A stretch of 64,000 nucleotides of DNA from Alistipes sp. (GTDB lineage Bacteria > Bacteroidota > Bacteroidia > Bacteroidales > Rikenellaceae). The stretch spans positions 1 through 64,000 of the forward strand of contig JALENN010000010.1 in NCBI GenBank assembly GCA_022767745.1, read 5' to 3'. The notes beneath the pieces were generated by a model. That model saw nothing but the letters and a program-made list of their open reading frames with translations, had not been told where the DNA came from and did no database searches. Below are positions 36,117-45,149 of this stretch, in pieces (the stretch's first letter is position 1; every line of letters starts with the position of its first letter). The position numbers were made by a program, and so were the translations under genes.

Positions 36117-37442
36117 CTACGAAATATCGCCGTCGGTGGGCAGCGTCTGCGAGATGTGCGGCACGCTGACGAAGAGATCGCGGTCGGCGGGCCATTCCGA
36201 TACCTTCGACATGGCCGAATGAACCATGCGGCCGATCGAGTTGGTGAACGATGCGCCGCGATAGTGGCTCGTGTTGGTGATGAACACATAGGAGGTGTTG
36301 CCGATGCTCTCGATATAGGCACATGTGCCCGACATGGTTCCCGTGCGAACAAGCGATCCGGTCTTGTTGTTGTAGCGGGCCCAACCGAGGGCATAGTCGC
36401 CCTTGCGCGAGATGCGTTTCATCTCGGCCACGCTCTGTGCCGACAGTATGTCGGGAACACCCGGTTTGCCGTCCACCGACGCCACGAGCCGCAGCAGCTC
36501 CACGGCCGAGCATACCCATGCTCCGGCACCCTGCAGTCCCGTGATGTTGTTGCCGCCGTAGTGGCGCGGTTTCATGCGGCCCGAGCCGTCGAACGACTCT
36601 ATCTCGTCGTCGGGGTCGCTGCCGTAGTATTTCACCTCGTGCGGGAAGCGTTGCTCGTAGTAGTTGCGTGCGATGTGCATGTCGTAACATCCTGCGGGCC
36701 ACAGCACATGACGCTGGATATACTCCTCGTAGCTCATGCCCGACACCTTCTCGATGACACGCGAAAGCACGAGGTAGCCGATGTTGGAATATTGCGGCGC
36801 GCCGCCGGGTTTGTCGCGCAGCTTCTGCCGCAGCTGGAAGGCGATGAGTTCGTCGGCCGAGGGGGTGTGGTCCATCTCCTCCCAGCGCATGATGTCGGAG
36901 GTGCGGAACATGGGGTCGCCGAGGCGGCGGCTGAAGCCTGCCGTGTGGTTGAGCAGCTGGCGGACGGTTATCTGCTCGGCGCGTTTGTCCTTTATCTCGG
37001 AGAACTGCGGGTCGTTCAGGATGCCTTCGGGCCCGAACACCTTTGCATTGAGCGTGAGGAGTCCCTCGTCGCACATCTTCATTATGCCTATGGCGGTGAT
37101 GAGCTTCGATGCCGACGCTATGCGGTAAATGTCGCCCACCTCGGCGGGAATGTTACGCTCCTTGTCGGCCCAGCCGAAGCCCTTGCAGTAGACCAGGTGG
37201 TCGTCCTTCATCACGGCGAACGAAGCACCGCGTATCGAGTTGCGCGCCATCCAGTTGCGGATGTACTGTTCCATCTTCTCGGTAGACTGGAAGTCGGAGA
37301 GCGCGTTGTAGAGCGAATCGTTCAGACGGTAGCATGTCTCGTCCATTTCGGGCTCTATGGTAGTATCGTTCCCGCGCCGGAACAAAAGGAATATCACGCC
37401 GCACAGCAGGGCGACGACAAATATCGAGAAATATCTTTTCAT
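36117..37442 (-). CDS. Class C beta-lactamase/DD-peptidase-family serine hydrolase, membrane-anchored
   Basis: 441 residues. N-terminal membrane anchor (YFSIFVVALLCGVIFLLF). The beta-lactamase-family fold has the nucleophile motif S110-AS-K113 (YRIASASKLITA), the Tyr motif YSN (APQYSNIGYLVL) and a third motif region RTGTMSG. These are penicillin-binding-type esterases or peptidases; many act on D-amino-acid peptides rather than antibiotics. It is a single gene with no obvious operon partner, convergent with the haem operon and divergent from the porin-like gene. Substrate cannot be told from sequence. Confidence 0.9.
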   Translation of the reverse strand: MKRYFSIFVVALLCGVIFLLFRRGNDTTIEPEMDETCYRLNDSLYNALSDFQSTEKMEQYIRNWMARNSIRGASFAVMKDDHLVYCKGFGWADKERNIPAEVGDIYRIASASKLITAIGIMKMCDEGLLTLNAKVFGPEGILNDPQFSEIKDKRAEQITVRQLLNHTAGFSRRLGDPMFRTSDIMRWEEMDHTPSADELIAFQLRQKLRDKPGGAPQYSNIGYLVLSRVIEKVSGMSYEEYIQRHVLWPAGCYDMHIARNYYEQRFPHEVKYYGSDPDDEIESFDGSGRMKPRHYGGNNITGLQGAGAWVCSAVELLRLVASVDGKPGVPDILSAQSVAEMKRISRKGDYALGWARYNNKTGSLVRTGTMSGTCAYIESIGNTSYVFITNTSHYRGASFTNSIGRMVHSAMSKVSEWPADRDLFVSVPHISQTLPTDGDIS

Positions 37443-37551
37443 GGGTTCCTGTAATCGATCAAATCAGTGCAAAAATACGAATTATCCGTCATAATTCAAA
37501 TGCGGCAGGCTCTTGCCCGGACAAAGGGACGATTATTCATCTGATTTTTAC

Positions 37552-37559
37552 TATTTTTG
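37552..37559 (+). promoter_or_regulatory. Promoter -7 element of the porin-like gene
   Basis: TATTTTTG, 21 bp before ATG 37581. It overlaps an upstream GTG/ATG-type frame extension, which argues for the downstream ATG. Confidence 0.5.
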
Positions 37560-37580
37560 TGCGCCAAAAATCACACACCC

Positions 37581-38909
37581 ATGAAAACCCCGCTGTTGAC
37601 AGCCATAATGCTGGCCATGACGCTTTGTGCCGCAGCCGCACCTGTACCCTCCGACGGAGATACGGCCGCCGGGGACAAGTCCGCGGCCGCAACCGAGGCA
37701 GAGCGCCCCCGAAGATTGAATTTCTACGGATTTGTCCGCAACTACATATGCTACGACTCGCGCCGCTGCTATACCACCATGGGCGAGATGTTCAACATCA
37801 TGCCCATGGACGAGGAGTGGAACGAGGACCACACGCAGGATCTGAATGCCGTGCACGAGCTCACGTTCGTATCGTTCACGTCGCGTGTGGGCGTCGACGT
37901 GACGGGTCCCGAGATATGGAAGGCCACCTCGACGGCAAAGGTCGAGGCCGACTTCTGCGGTTTCAGCAGTAACAACACCATGCTGCGAATACGTCAGGCA
38001 TATGTGCGTCTGACGTGGCCGCGCGTAAGCGTCACGTGCGGCCAGACGTGGCATCCGATGGCCATACAGGTCATGCCCTCGGTGTCGGGACTGGCCTCGG
38101 GCTCGCCCTTCTCGCCTTTCAACCGCTCGCCGCAGCTGAACGTGGCACTGGATCTCGGACATGGGTGGAACGGTACGGCGGCGGCGCTCTATCAGTTCCC
38201 CAATGCCTCGACGGGCCCCGACGGCATCACGTACAACTATTCGCGCTGGAGCGCCTACCCCGAGGTGTATCTTGGAATAAAGCATGTGGGGCCGCAGTTC
38301 ACGGCCGGAATCGGGGCCGACGTGTTGAGCATCATGCCGCGCCGCAGCGGCACCGTGCAGCGCGAGGTGACGGGTGACGACGGCACTATTGCAACGGAAG
38401 AGGTCACCGTACGCCTTAACGACCGTGTCACGGGCATATCGGCCGAAGCCTTTGCCGACTACCGCTACGGCAAGTTCAACCTCAAGGGCAAGGCCATCTA
38501 TGGCGAGAATACGGCCCACCTGACTATGGTTAGCGGCTTCGGCGCCACGGCCTACGATCCCGTGACGGGGTCGTACGACTACGCCCCCATCCGCTCGGTG
38601 ACGGCGTGGGTGAATGCCACCTACGGCACGCAATACCGTGTAGGCCTTATGGGCGGTTTCTCGCAGAACCTGGGTGCGGCGCGCGACTTCATCTCGACGG
38701 ACGATTTCTGGATGCGCGGGGCGAAGAACGTCGACTACATATACCGCATCAGCCCGTCGTTCACATATACGGTAAAGAACCTGACACTCGCCCTTGAGAC
38801 CGACTACACCGTCGTCGGCTATGGCGACGTGGCGATCAACGGCCGCAGCGATGCCATGCGCCAGGTCGGCAACGTGCGTATATGTACCATGATCAAGTAC
38901 TCGTTCTGA
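37581..38909 (+). CDS. Outer-membrane porin-like protein (DcaP-like)
   Basis: 442 residues from ATG 37581 with a signal peptide (MKTPLLTAIMLAMTLCAAAA). The mature part has a beta-barrel pattern of alternating strands (LNFYGFVRNYICYDSR, TSRVGVDVTGPEIWKATSTAKVEADF, MLRIRQAYVRLTWPRVSVTCGQTWHPM) and ends in aromatic Phe (MIKYSF), the usual C-terminal signal for barrel insertion. It likely forms an outer-membrane channel. Single gene with its own promoter and followed by a strong terminator. Substrate not predictable. Confidence 0.8.
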   Translation: MKTPLLTAIMLAMTLCAAAAPVPSDGDTAAGDKSAAATEAERPRRLNFYGFVRNYICYDSRRCYTTMGEMFNIMPMDEEWNEDHTQDLNAVHELTFVSFTSRVGVDVTGPEIWKATSTAKVEADFCGFSSNNTMLRIRQAYVRLTWPRVSVTCGQTWHPMAIQVMPSVSGLASGSPFSPFNRSPQLNVALDLGHGWNGTAAALYQFPNASTGPDGITYNYSRWSAYPEVYLGIKHVGPQFTAGIGADVLSIMPRRSGTVQREVTGDDGTIATEEVTVRLNDRVTGISAEAFADYRYGKFNLKGKAIYGENTAHLTMVSGFGATAYDPVTGSYDYAPIRSVTAWVNATYGTQYRVGLMGGFSQNLGAARDFISTDDFWMRGAKNVDYIYRISPSFTYTVKNLTLALETDYTVVGYGDVAINGRSDAMRQVGNVRICTMIKYSF

Positions 38910-38936
38910 CCTCTGCCATGTCGATCATGGTATGGC

Positions 38937-38971
38937 AAAAGCCCTGCGACACACCATGTCGCAGGGCTTTT
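38937..38971. terminator. Bidirectional terminator between porin and sulfotransferase genes
   Basis: Perfect 11-bp stem GCCCTGCGACA / TGTCGCAGGGC flanked by AAAA and TTTT, so it works in both directions. Confidence 0.85.
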
Positions 38972-38994
38972 GCCTGATGTTTGCGGGTCGGGGC

Positions 38995-40098
38995 CTATAA
39001 CGCGTAGTCCCATTCGCGTATGGCGTCGCCCCAGTTGTTCTCCACAACCTCGATCGTGTGCGGATCGAAATGGTACTCTTTCTTGCGGAAGCCCTTCACG
39101 CTGTCGAGGTGCCGCAGGATGGCGGGCCTTACGCTGTCGAAGTCGCCCAGCGAAAGCTGGCGGTAGATTCGCTCGGTGTGCTCGAGCGGCGAGGCCTCGT
39201 AGTCCTCAAACCGGATCTCGGCCAGGTGTCCCGCCGGAATGAGGGCCTTGTCGCGTTCATAGGAGCGGTACAGCGCCTGGTAGTTGCGCACGATGCCCTG
39301 CTCGAGCTCTTCGTCGGATATCTTCTGCAAACATACCGAGGCGATGGTCTTGCGGAAAAAGTTGCGTGTCGACTCGAATACCACATAGGGGTTGCGCACT
39401 ATGTAGATGAACTTGGCGTCGGGATACATCTCCAGCAGCATGGCCACACGCGCCGTGTGGGGTGGGTTTTTGCTCAGGTAACGCTTGCGTCCCGATGTAT
39501 GCAGCGCTATGCGTATCATCTTGTCGAGCTGTCGCTTGAACTCGTCGCGCTCGGCCGCGGTGGCCGTCTCGAAGGTGAGGTAGCGGTCGCGGTATTCGTC
39601 CATGTGTCGCGGGAACATCCAGAAATGGTAGTGCGAGCAGGCGGTCATGTTGCTCAGGGCGAACTCCTCCTCCTGCGGCAAGTCCACGCCCAGGGCCATC
39701 GAGTCGGTAGGCCGCTCCGACGGCATCACCACCGACATGCATCGCTTGAAGAAGGGTGCGCCCCACAGCATCAGGTGCGGGAATACGGTCTGGTAGGTCG
39801 AGCAGCAGCCGAAGCTCTCGTCGCACGAGAATATGTTGTGCATGAATGTGGTGCCGCTGCGCCAGTGTCCCAGGATAAATACCGGCGGCTGCATCTTCAC
39901 ATCGTCCTTCATGGTCTCGTAACGCCGTTCGTTGATGGCATAGAACGGGTCGAGCATGCGCCGCACGCCCCGCGTGAGGGCGAACTTGCGGCGGCACGAC
40001 TCGTCGATCTCCTTGCCACGCGTGGCGCGATCGAAGGTGTCGCGGTCGGCTCCCACAAGGGTGTTAACCGGCAGGTTGTCGAATTTTAGAAGTCCCAT
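38995..40098 (-). CDS. PAPS-dependent sulfotransferase
   Basis: 367 residues. The 5'-phosphosulfate loop is ILGHWRSGTTFMHNIF (about 75-90), and the 3'-phosphate motif is IYIVRNPYVVFESTRNFF. It transfers sulfate from PAPS to a hydroxyl acceptor. It is the last gene of an operon that encodes sulfate uptake and the complete PAPS pathway (SLC13 permease, cysC, cysD, cysN). That order resembles the Bacteroides thetaiotaomicron BT0412-BT0416 locus whose sulfotransferase modifies cholesterol and other steroids, so a steroid acceptor is likely (inference). No membrane segment is evident. Confidence 0.9.
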   Translation of the reverse strand: MGLLKFDNLPVNTLVGADRDTFDRATRGKEIDESCRRKFALTRGVRRMLDPFYAINERRYETMKDDVKMQPPVFILGHWRSGTTFMHNIFSCDESFGCCSTYQTVFPHLMLWGAPFFKRCMSVVMPSERPTDSMALGVDLPQEEEFALSNMTACSHYHFWMFPRHMDEYRDRYLTFETATAAERDEFKRQLDKMIRIALHTSGRKRYLSKNPPHTARVAMLLEMYPDAKFIYIVRNPYVVFESTRNFFRKTIASVCLQKISDEELEQGIVRNYQALYRSYERDKALIPAGHLAEIRFEDYEASPLEHTERIYRQLSLGDFDSVRPAILRHLDSVKGFRKKEYHFDPHTIEVVENNWGDAIREWDYAL

Positions 40099-40107
40099 GG
40101 CCGAATC

Positions 40108-41538
40108 CTATTTTTCGGTACATACGACATCCACGCCCTGCTCGCGCAGGTAGCGGCAGGCGCGTTCGACGGCATCGTAGTGCTCGGCGCCGATACCCAG
40201 TTGCGCGAGGTTCACGGTGAGCGTCTGCGGCATGTCGTGATGCATCTCGGCTGTCTCGTCTGCGCTGACTATCATACCCACGGCCGACGTGAAGTTCGAC
40301 ACGGGGTCGATGAGGATGAAAGCGCCCGTGGCGCGGTTGTCGGCATAGGCGTCGAATATGAGCGGGCTGGTGGCCGAGACGTCGACGAGACCGATCTCGT
40401 TGAGCGACAGGTTGTCAGCGGCGCTGCGTTCCATCGTGTTGACGTTGACCTTGTACTCCACGCTGCGGATATGCGCGCGCGTGGTGTTGGTTGTCTGCTT
40501 GAGGAAGAACGACTTGCCGCGGTCCATCGCCTCGACGTCCATCCACACCATCATGGCCTTGAAGTTGTGCCCGACGTGCGGTTTGTCGCCCGTACGGACA
40601 AGCATCTCGCCGCGCGAGAGGTCGATCTCGTCCTCAAGCACGAGAGTCACCGACTGCGGCGCGAAAGCCCTCTCAAGGTCGCCGTCGTAGGTGACTATAC
40701 GGCGTATGCGCGAACTCTTGCCCGAAGGCAGCGCCGTAACCTCGTCGCCGCGCGAGATGACGCCCGAGGCGATCTTGCCGCCGAAGCCGCGGAAGTCGGC
40801 ATTGGGGCGCAGCACGTACTGTACGGGGAAGCGGAAGTCGGTCATGTTTATGTCGCGGTCGATCGACACCGTCTCGAGGAACTCAAGCAGCGCCGGGCCG
40901 TCGTACCACGGTGTGCGCTCGCTGCGCTCCACGACGTTGTCGCCGTCGAGAGCCGAGAGGGGTATGCACTGCAGGTCGGATATGCCGAGCGACTCGACGA
41001 AGTGCCGGTACTCCGAGGCTATGGCCTCGAAACGCGCGCGGTCGAATCCCACGAGGTCCATCTTGTTCACTGCAAGCACCACGTGGCGTATGCCCAGCAG
41101 CGATGTGAGGAAAGTGTGGCGGCGTGTCTGCACCACCACACCCTGCCGCGCGTCGACGAGGATGATGGCCAGGTTGGCCGTCGAGCCTCCCGTGATCATG
41201 TTGCGCGTATATTGCTCGTGTCCCGGGGTGTCGGCTATGATGAACTTGCGGCGGTTGGTAGAAAAGTAGCGGTACGCCACGTCGATGGTGATGCCCTGCT
41301 CGCGCTCGGCTTTCAGGCCGTCGCACAGCAGCGCGTAGTCGATATGGTCGCCCGCATTGCCGCAGCGTTTGCTGTCGCGTTCGAGCGCCTGCAGCTGGTC
41401 CTCGTAGAGCCGCTTGCTGTCGAACAGCAGGCGCCCGATGAGCGTCGATTTGCCGTCGTCGACCGATCCGGCCGTAAGCAGTCGCAGCAGGTCCTTGCGC
41501 TCGTCCTGTGCCAGAAATTCTTCTATGTTGGATGCCAT
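40108..41538 (-). CDS. cysN: Sulfate adenylyltransferase subunit 1 (GTPase)
   Basis: 476 residues. EF-Tu-like GTPase with G1 [15 protein letters not shown] (about 24-38), G3 DTPGHEQY and G4 VNKMDLVGF. It couples GTP hydrolysis to the synthesis of adenosine 5'-phosphosulfate by CysD. It ends 9 bp before the sulfotransferase ATG and begins 27 bp after the cysD stop. Not fused to CysC here (CysC is a separate gene), unlike NodQ-type proteins. Confidence 0.97.
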   Translation of the reverse strand: MASNIEEFLAQDERKDLLRLLTAGSVDDGKSTLIGRLLFDSKRLYEDQLQALERDSKRCGNAGDHIDYALLCDGLKAEREQGITIDVAYRYFSTNRRKFIIADTPGHEQYTRNMITGGSTANLAIILVDARQGVVVQTRRHTFLTSLLGIRHVVLAVNKMDLVGFDRARFEAIASEYRHFVESLGISDLQCIPLSALDGDNVVERSERTPWYDGPALLEFLETVSIDRDINMTDFRFPVQYVLRPNADFRGFGGKIASGVISRGDEVTALPSGKSSRIRRIVTYDGDLERAFAPQSVTLVLEDEIDLSRGEMLVRTGDKPHVGHNFKAMMVWMDVEAMDRGKSFFLKQTTNTTRAHIRSVEYKVNVNTMERSAADNLSLNEIGLVDVSATSPLIFDAYADNRATGAFILIDPVSNFTSAVGMIVSADETAEMHHDMPQTLTVNLAQLGIGAEHYDAVERACRYLREQGVDVVCTEK

Positions 41539-41565
41539 TGTCTCTTTCGTTTAATAGGTTACACG

Positions 41566-42474
41566 CTAAAAATAACCTTCGCGTTTCTTCTGTTCCATGC
41601 TGCCCTCCTGGTCGAAGTCGATCACACGCGTGGTGCGCTCGCTCTTGGTGGTGGTCATCATCTCCTCGACGATCTTCTCAATGGTGTCGGCCTCGCTCTC
41701 GATGGCGCCCGTCAGCGGGTAGCACCCCAGCGTGCGGAAGCGCACCTTGCGCATGCGGGCCGTGCGACGCAGCTCCTCGGGCATGCGGTCGTCGTCCACC
41801 ATGATGAGGTTGCCGTTGTACTCCACCACGGGGCGCTCCTTGGCAAAGTAGAGCGGCACGATGGGTATCTTTTCCAGGCGTATGTACTGCCATACGTCGA
41901 GCTCGGTCCAGTTGCTCAGCGGAAAGACGCGGATGCTCTCCCCCTCGTTGATGCGGGTGTTGTATATGTCCCACAGCTCGGGCCGCTGGTTTTTGGGATC
42001 CCACTGCTGGTACTCGTTGCGGAACGAGAAAACCCGCTCCTTGGCGCGGCTCTTCTCCTCGTCGCGGCGCGCCCCGCCGAAGGCGGCGTCGAAGCCGTAC
42101 TTCTTGAGCGCGGCAAGCAGCGCCTGTGTCTTCATAAGGTCGGTATGCACCTTGCTGCCGTGGGTGAAGGGGCCGACGCCCTCCTCATACGCCTTTTTGT
42201 TATACTCGACGATCAGGTTCCAGTCGTGCTCGCGGGCGTAGCGGTCACGGAACTCTATCATCTCGCGGAACTTCCACTTCGAGTCGATGTGCATCAGCGG
42301 GAAAGGTACCTTCCCCGGATAAAAGGCCTTTTCGGCCAGGCGTACCATGACCGACGAATCCTTGCCTATCGAATAGAGCATCACCGGATTGCGGAACTCG
42401 GCCGCAACCTCGCGGATGATATGTATCGATTCGGCTTCGAGAGCCTTCAGATGGCTCAACTTGTATTCTTCCAT
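41566..42474 (-). CDS. cysD: Sulfate adenylyltransferase subunit 2
   Basis: 302 residues. PP-loop ATP pyrophosphatase fold, motif [11 protein letters not shown] (about 33-43), then [15 protein letters not shown] and [14 protein letters not shown]; the C-terminus [33 protein letters not shown] is highly typical of CysD. It makes APS from ATP and sulfate with CysN. Lies between cysC and cysN with gaps of 19 and 27 bp. Confidence 0.97.
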   Translation of the reverse strand: MEEYKLSHLKALEAESIHIIREVAAEFRNPVMLYSIGKDSSVMVRLAEKAFYPGKVPFPLMHIDSKWKFREMIEFRDRYAREHDWNLIVEYNKKAYEEGVGPFTHGSKVHTDLMKTQALLAALKKYGFDAAFGGARRDEEKSRAKERVFSFRNEYQQWDPKNQRPELWDIYNTRINEGESIRVFPLSNWTELDVWQYIRLEKIPIVPLYFAKERPVVEYNGNLIMVDDDRMPEELRRTARMRKVRFRTLGCYPLTGAIESEADTIEKIVEEMMTTTKSERTTRVIDFDQEGSMEQKKREGYF

Positions 42475-42493
42475 GTCGTTACATGTTTTTTAT

Positions 42494-43108
42494 TCAATCC
42501 TTCTCCGATGCGGGAGCTATGCGTGTGGCCAGGTGGCGCATTATGCGCTGCACGCATTCGTCCACGCCGGCATGAGTCGTGTCGATCACGATGTCGGGGT
42601 TTTCGGGGACCTCGAACGGTGCCGAGACACCCGTGAAGTCGGCTATCTCGCCGCGGCGCGCCTTGGCGTAGAGGCCCTTCACGTCGCGACGCTCGCACTC
42701 CTCGATGGGGGTCGAGACGTAGATCTCGACAAAGTCGTCGCGGCCGATGATGTCGGCGGCCATACGTCGCAGCTCACGCGTTGGCGAGACGAACGCGGCC
42801 AGCGTTATGATGCCCGTCGAGGTAAAGAGCTTGCACACCTCGGCTATGCGGCGTATGTTCTCGCGGCGGTCATGCTCCGAAAAACCGAGGTCGGAGTTTA
42901 TGCCGCAGCGCACGTTGTCGCCGTCGAGAATACGGCAGAGGCGGTGTCGCGATGAGAGATAGCGCTCGAGTGCTATCGCCACGGTGCTCTTGCCCGAGCC
43001 CGAAAGGCCCGTGAACCACAGCGTCACGCCGCGCTGTGCGAGCAGACGCTCCTTGGCGCTGCGCGGCTCCATGCTGTCGAAGATGGGATATATTGATCTG
43101 TTTTCCAT
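42494..43108 (-). CDS. cysC: Adenylylsulfate kinase
   Basis: 204 residues. P-loop GLSGSGKST (about 34-42), LDGDNVRCGINSDLGFSEHDRRENIRR, the FVSPTRELRR segment around the phosphorylated Ser, and IYVSTPIEECERRDVKGLYAKAR. It phosphorylates APS to PAPS, the sulfate donor for the sulfotransferase three genes downstream. Gap of 17 bp to the permease. The presence of CysC without PAPS reductase genes in the operon fits a role in sulfonation rather than cysteine synthesis. Confidence 0.97.
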   Translation of the reverse strand: MENRSIYPIFDSMEPRSAKERLLAQRGVTLWFTGLSGSGKSTVAIALERYLSSRHRLCRILDGDNVRCGINSDLGFSEHDRRENIRRIAEVCKLFTSTGIITLAAFVSPTRELRRMAADIIGRDDFVEIYVSTPIEECERRDVKGLYAKARRGEIADFTGVSAPFEVPENPDIVIDTTHAGVDECVQRIMRHLATRIAPASEKD

Positions 43109-43125
43109 TGTTGGCTTGTGTTACG

Positions 43126-44676
43126 TCAGAAACTCCAGAAGATGGGTATGAGCACTATCGACAACACGAATGTGATGATGTTGAGCGGCAGTCCCACACG
43201 TATGAAATCCTTGAATCGGTAGTTGCCTATGCCCTGCACTATAAGATTGGTCTGGTACCCTATCGGCGACGAGAAACTTGCCGACGAGGCTATGCAGATG
43301 GCCACGAAGAACGGCATCGGGTCGACCCCCAGCTGCTCGGCCGCCGACATGGCTATGGGGAATGCGAATGCCGCGGCGGCGTTGTTGGTTATAAGCTCGG
43401 TGATGATGTTCGTGGTGATGTACAGAGCCACCAGCACGGCCCAGGGCGACACGTCGCTCGAGAAGTCGATAACGTGTGCGGCGATGAAGTCGGCAAGGCC
43501 CGAGTTGACCATCGCGCGGCTTATGGCCAGCGCGCAGGCTATGGTGATGAGTATGTCCCACGATATGAACTTGGTGTAACGCTTGGCGGGGAATATGCCG
43601 AAGCATCCCATGAGCACCGTGACGACACATACCCAGAAGAACATGTCGAGCTGTATGCCGTGCGAAAGGCGTTGCACGGCGGGCAGCGATCCCAGCGTGG
43701 CGCCCACGACCATAATGGTGAGCAGGGCCACGGCAAGCCATTTGCGCCAGCCGCGGCTGACGGGTTCGTGGTAACGGCCGTTGCTGAGCATGAGGAAGAC
43801 GCTCGAATCGCCCCATGTGGAGATGAACGAGCCGTCGGTGTCAAGGATGAGCGTATCGCCCTCGCGGAAGGTCTGCGAATCGGGATCCGGCAATACGACG
43901 CCGCCGCGGCGTATCTCGCGTATCTCGGCACCATAGTGCTTGGTGAAATCGAAATCCGAGCACGAGCGGTTTATGCCGGGGAAACGGCTGCCGATGACGG
44001 CCTCCACGACGTTCGAGCCCTCTTCTTCTATCTCGGCGGCGACCGCCGTATTCTCGGCCTTGTCATCGGGAAGCCGGCGCGCGGCGAACACTATCATGTA
44101 GAGCATGCCGGCGAGGGCTATGAATACCCCGACCTTGCCCAGTTCGAACATCGTGAAGCCCTCATACCCCGCATCGAGCATCATGCCGTGTACCACCAGA
44201 TTGGTCGAGGTGCCTATCAGCGTGCACATGCCACCCAGGATGGCGGCATACGACAGCGGTATGAGAAATTTGCGCAGCGGCAGGCGCGCCTTGCGGGCCC
44301 ATTGCTTTATGATGGGTATGAATACCACCACCACGGGCGTGTTGTTCAGAAAGGCCGACACCGACGCTATCACGGGCAGCACATGCACGTATCCGTTGCG
44401 TATGGATACGTTGGCCCGTTTCGGCAGCATGCGCTTGACCAGATATCCGAGGGCATCGCTGCGGCGTACGCCCTCGCTTACGAGGAACAGCAACCCCACG
44501 GTAATCATACCCTTGTTGGAGAATCCGGCCATTACCTCTTTCGGCGACAATATTCCCACACACATAAACAACACCACAACCGAGAACATTACGAATCCCG
44601 GACGCATACGGTCGGCAACCAGAAGTGCCAACATGAGGCACATTCCGGCAAAGACGATACATATTTCAGCGTTCAT
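43126..44676 (-). CDS. SLC13-family permease with TrkA-C domain (probable sulfate importer)
   Basis: 516 residues, about 10-12 membrane segments in two halves. Between them lies one TrkA-C/RCK-C-like soluble domain (about 208-290: IREIRRGGVVLPDPDSQTFREGDTLILD). Family segments are GLLFLVSEGVRRSDALGYL, FLNNTPVVVVFIPII, GTSTNLVVHGMML and FSSPIGYQTNLIVQGIGNYRF. As first gene of the PAPS/sulfotransferase operon it most likely imports sulfate by sodium symport. It starts about 230 bp after a TAATTTTG promoter, so the transcript has a long leader. Confidence 0.88.
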   Translation of the reverse strand: MNAEICIVFAGMCLMLALLVADRMRPGFVMFSVVVLFMCVGILSPKEVMAGFSNKGMITVGLLFLVSEGVRRSDALGYLVKRMLPKRANVSIRNGYVHVLPVIASVSAFLNNTPVVVVFIPIIKQWARKARLPLRKFLIPLSYAAILGGMCTLIGTSTNLVVHGMMLDAGYEGFTMFELGKVGVFIALAGMLYMIVFAARRLPDDKAENTAVAAEIEEEGSNVVEAVIGSRFPGINRSCSDFDFTKHYGAEIREIRRGGVVLPDPDSQTFREGDTLILDTDGSFISTWGDSSVFLMLSNGRYHEPVSRGWRKWLAVALLTIMVVGATLGSLPAVQRLSHGIQLDMFFWVCVVTVLMGCFGIFPAKRYTKFISWDILITIACALAISRAMVNSGLADFIAAHVIDFSSDVSPWAVLVALYITTNIITELITNNAAAAFAFPIAMSAAEQLGVDPMPFFVAICIASSASFSSPIGYQTNLIVQGIGNYRFKDFIRVGLPLNIITFVLSIVLIPIFWSF

Positions 44677-44914
44677 CCCCTATTTTTATTAATACGGTGT
44701 AATGGCCTTGTGTGTGTCGTACGTATCCGAACATCTCGCAGAGGCCTAACCGACACGGCCGCCATACAGGCATCGCACTCCGATGTCCAGCATGAGCGGC
44801 TGAATCCGTCACCACATCGTAAGGCAAGTGAATTGCCGCCATTGCCCGTTGCCCGAGACTGTTGGCCCGAAACGGGCCTACTGTCTGCGGGACTGCATTA
44901 TCCATACAAAATTA
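44677..44914 (-). promoter_or_regulatory. Promoter and long leader of the sulfonation operon
   Basis: On the minus strand TAATTTTG (44914-44907) is a perfect -7 match, giving a leader of about 220 nt before the permease ATG. It contains a GCCCGTTTCGGGC hairpin (about 44864-44876) but no recognisable riboswitch. A 79-codon open frame starting at about 44905 fills part of it; its composition does not look convincingly coding. Confidence 0.4.
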
Positions 44915-45118
44915 TCGAATTTTTAACTTTAAAAAAAATATTTTATCCTCGTTCGGTTGCTATTTATGGCCTTTATGTCGCAGTTTCGGACCGAATATCC
45001 CCACGTGGGCTGCAATCGTGGCACGGTTTGTGATATTCATAATATCCGGCTGGTGTATTATATACGCGGCGGCGATTGGTATTATGATATGCGGCATATA
45101 TTTTAGGCCGGAATTGCG

Positions 45119-45126
45119 TACCTTTG
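45119..45126 (+). promoter_or_regulatory. Promoter -7 element of the alcohol dehydrogenase gene
   Basis: TACCTTTG, 23 bp before ATG 45150. The remaining gap back to 44914 (about 200 bp) holds nothing else recognised. Confidence 0.5.
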
Positions 45127-45149
45127 CAGTAAATTAACATCCGTTCAGA

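Noticed and set aside
40180..42636. 818-codon open frame on the plus strand
   Set aside because: It is antisense to cysN and cysD, which are certain. Its Val/Leu/Arg/His-rich sequence is typical of a reverse-frame shadow of GC-rich genes.
44666..44905. 79-codon minus-strand frame in the sulfonation-operon leader
   Set aside because: Overlaps the permease start, no family features and no clear ribosome site; treated as leader sequence only.
43036..45033. 665-codon open frame on the plus strand
   Set aside because: Antisense to the SLC13 permease and cysC; low-complexity His/Tyr/Arg/Gly composition and no domain.
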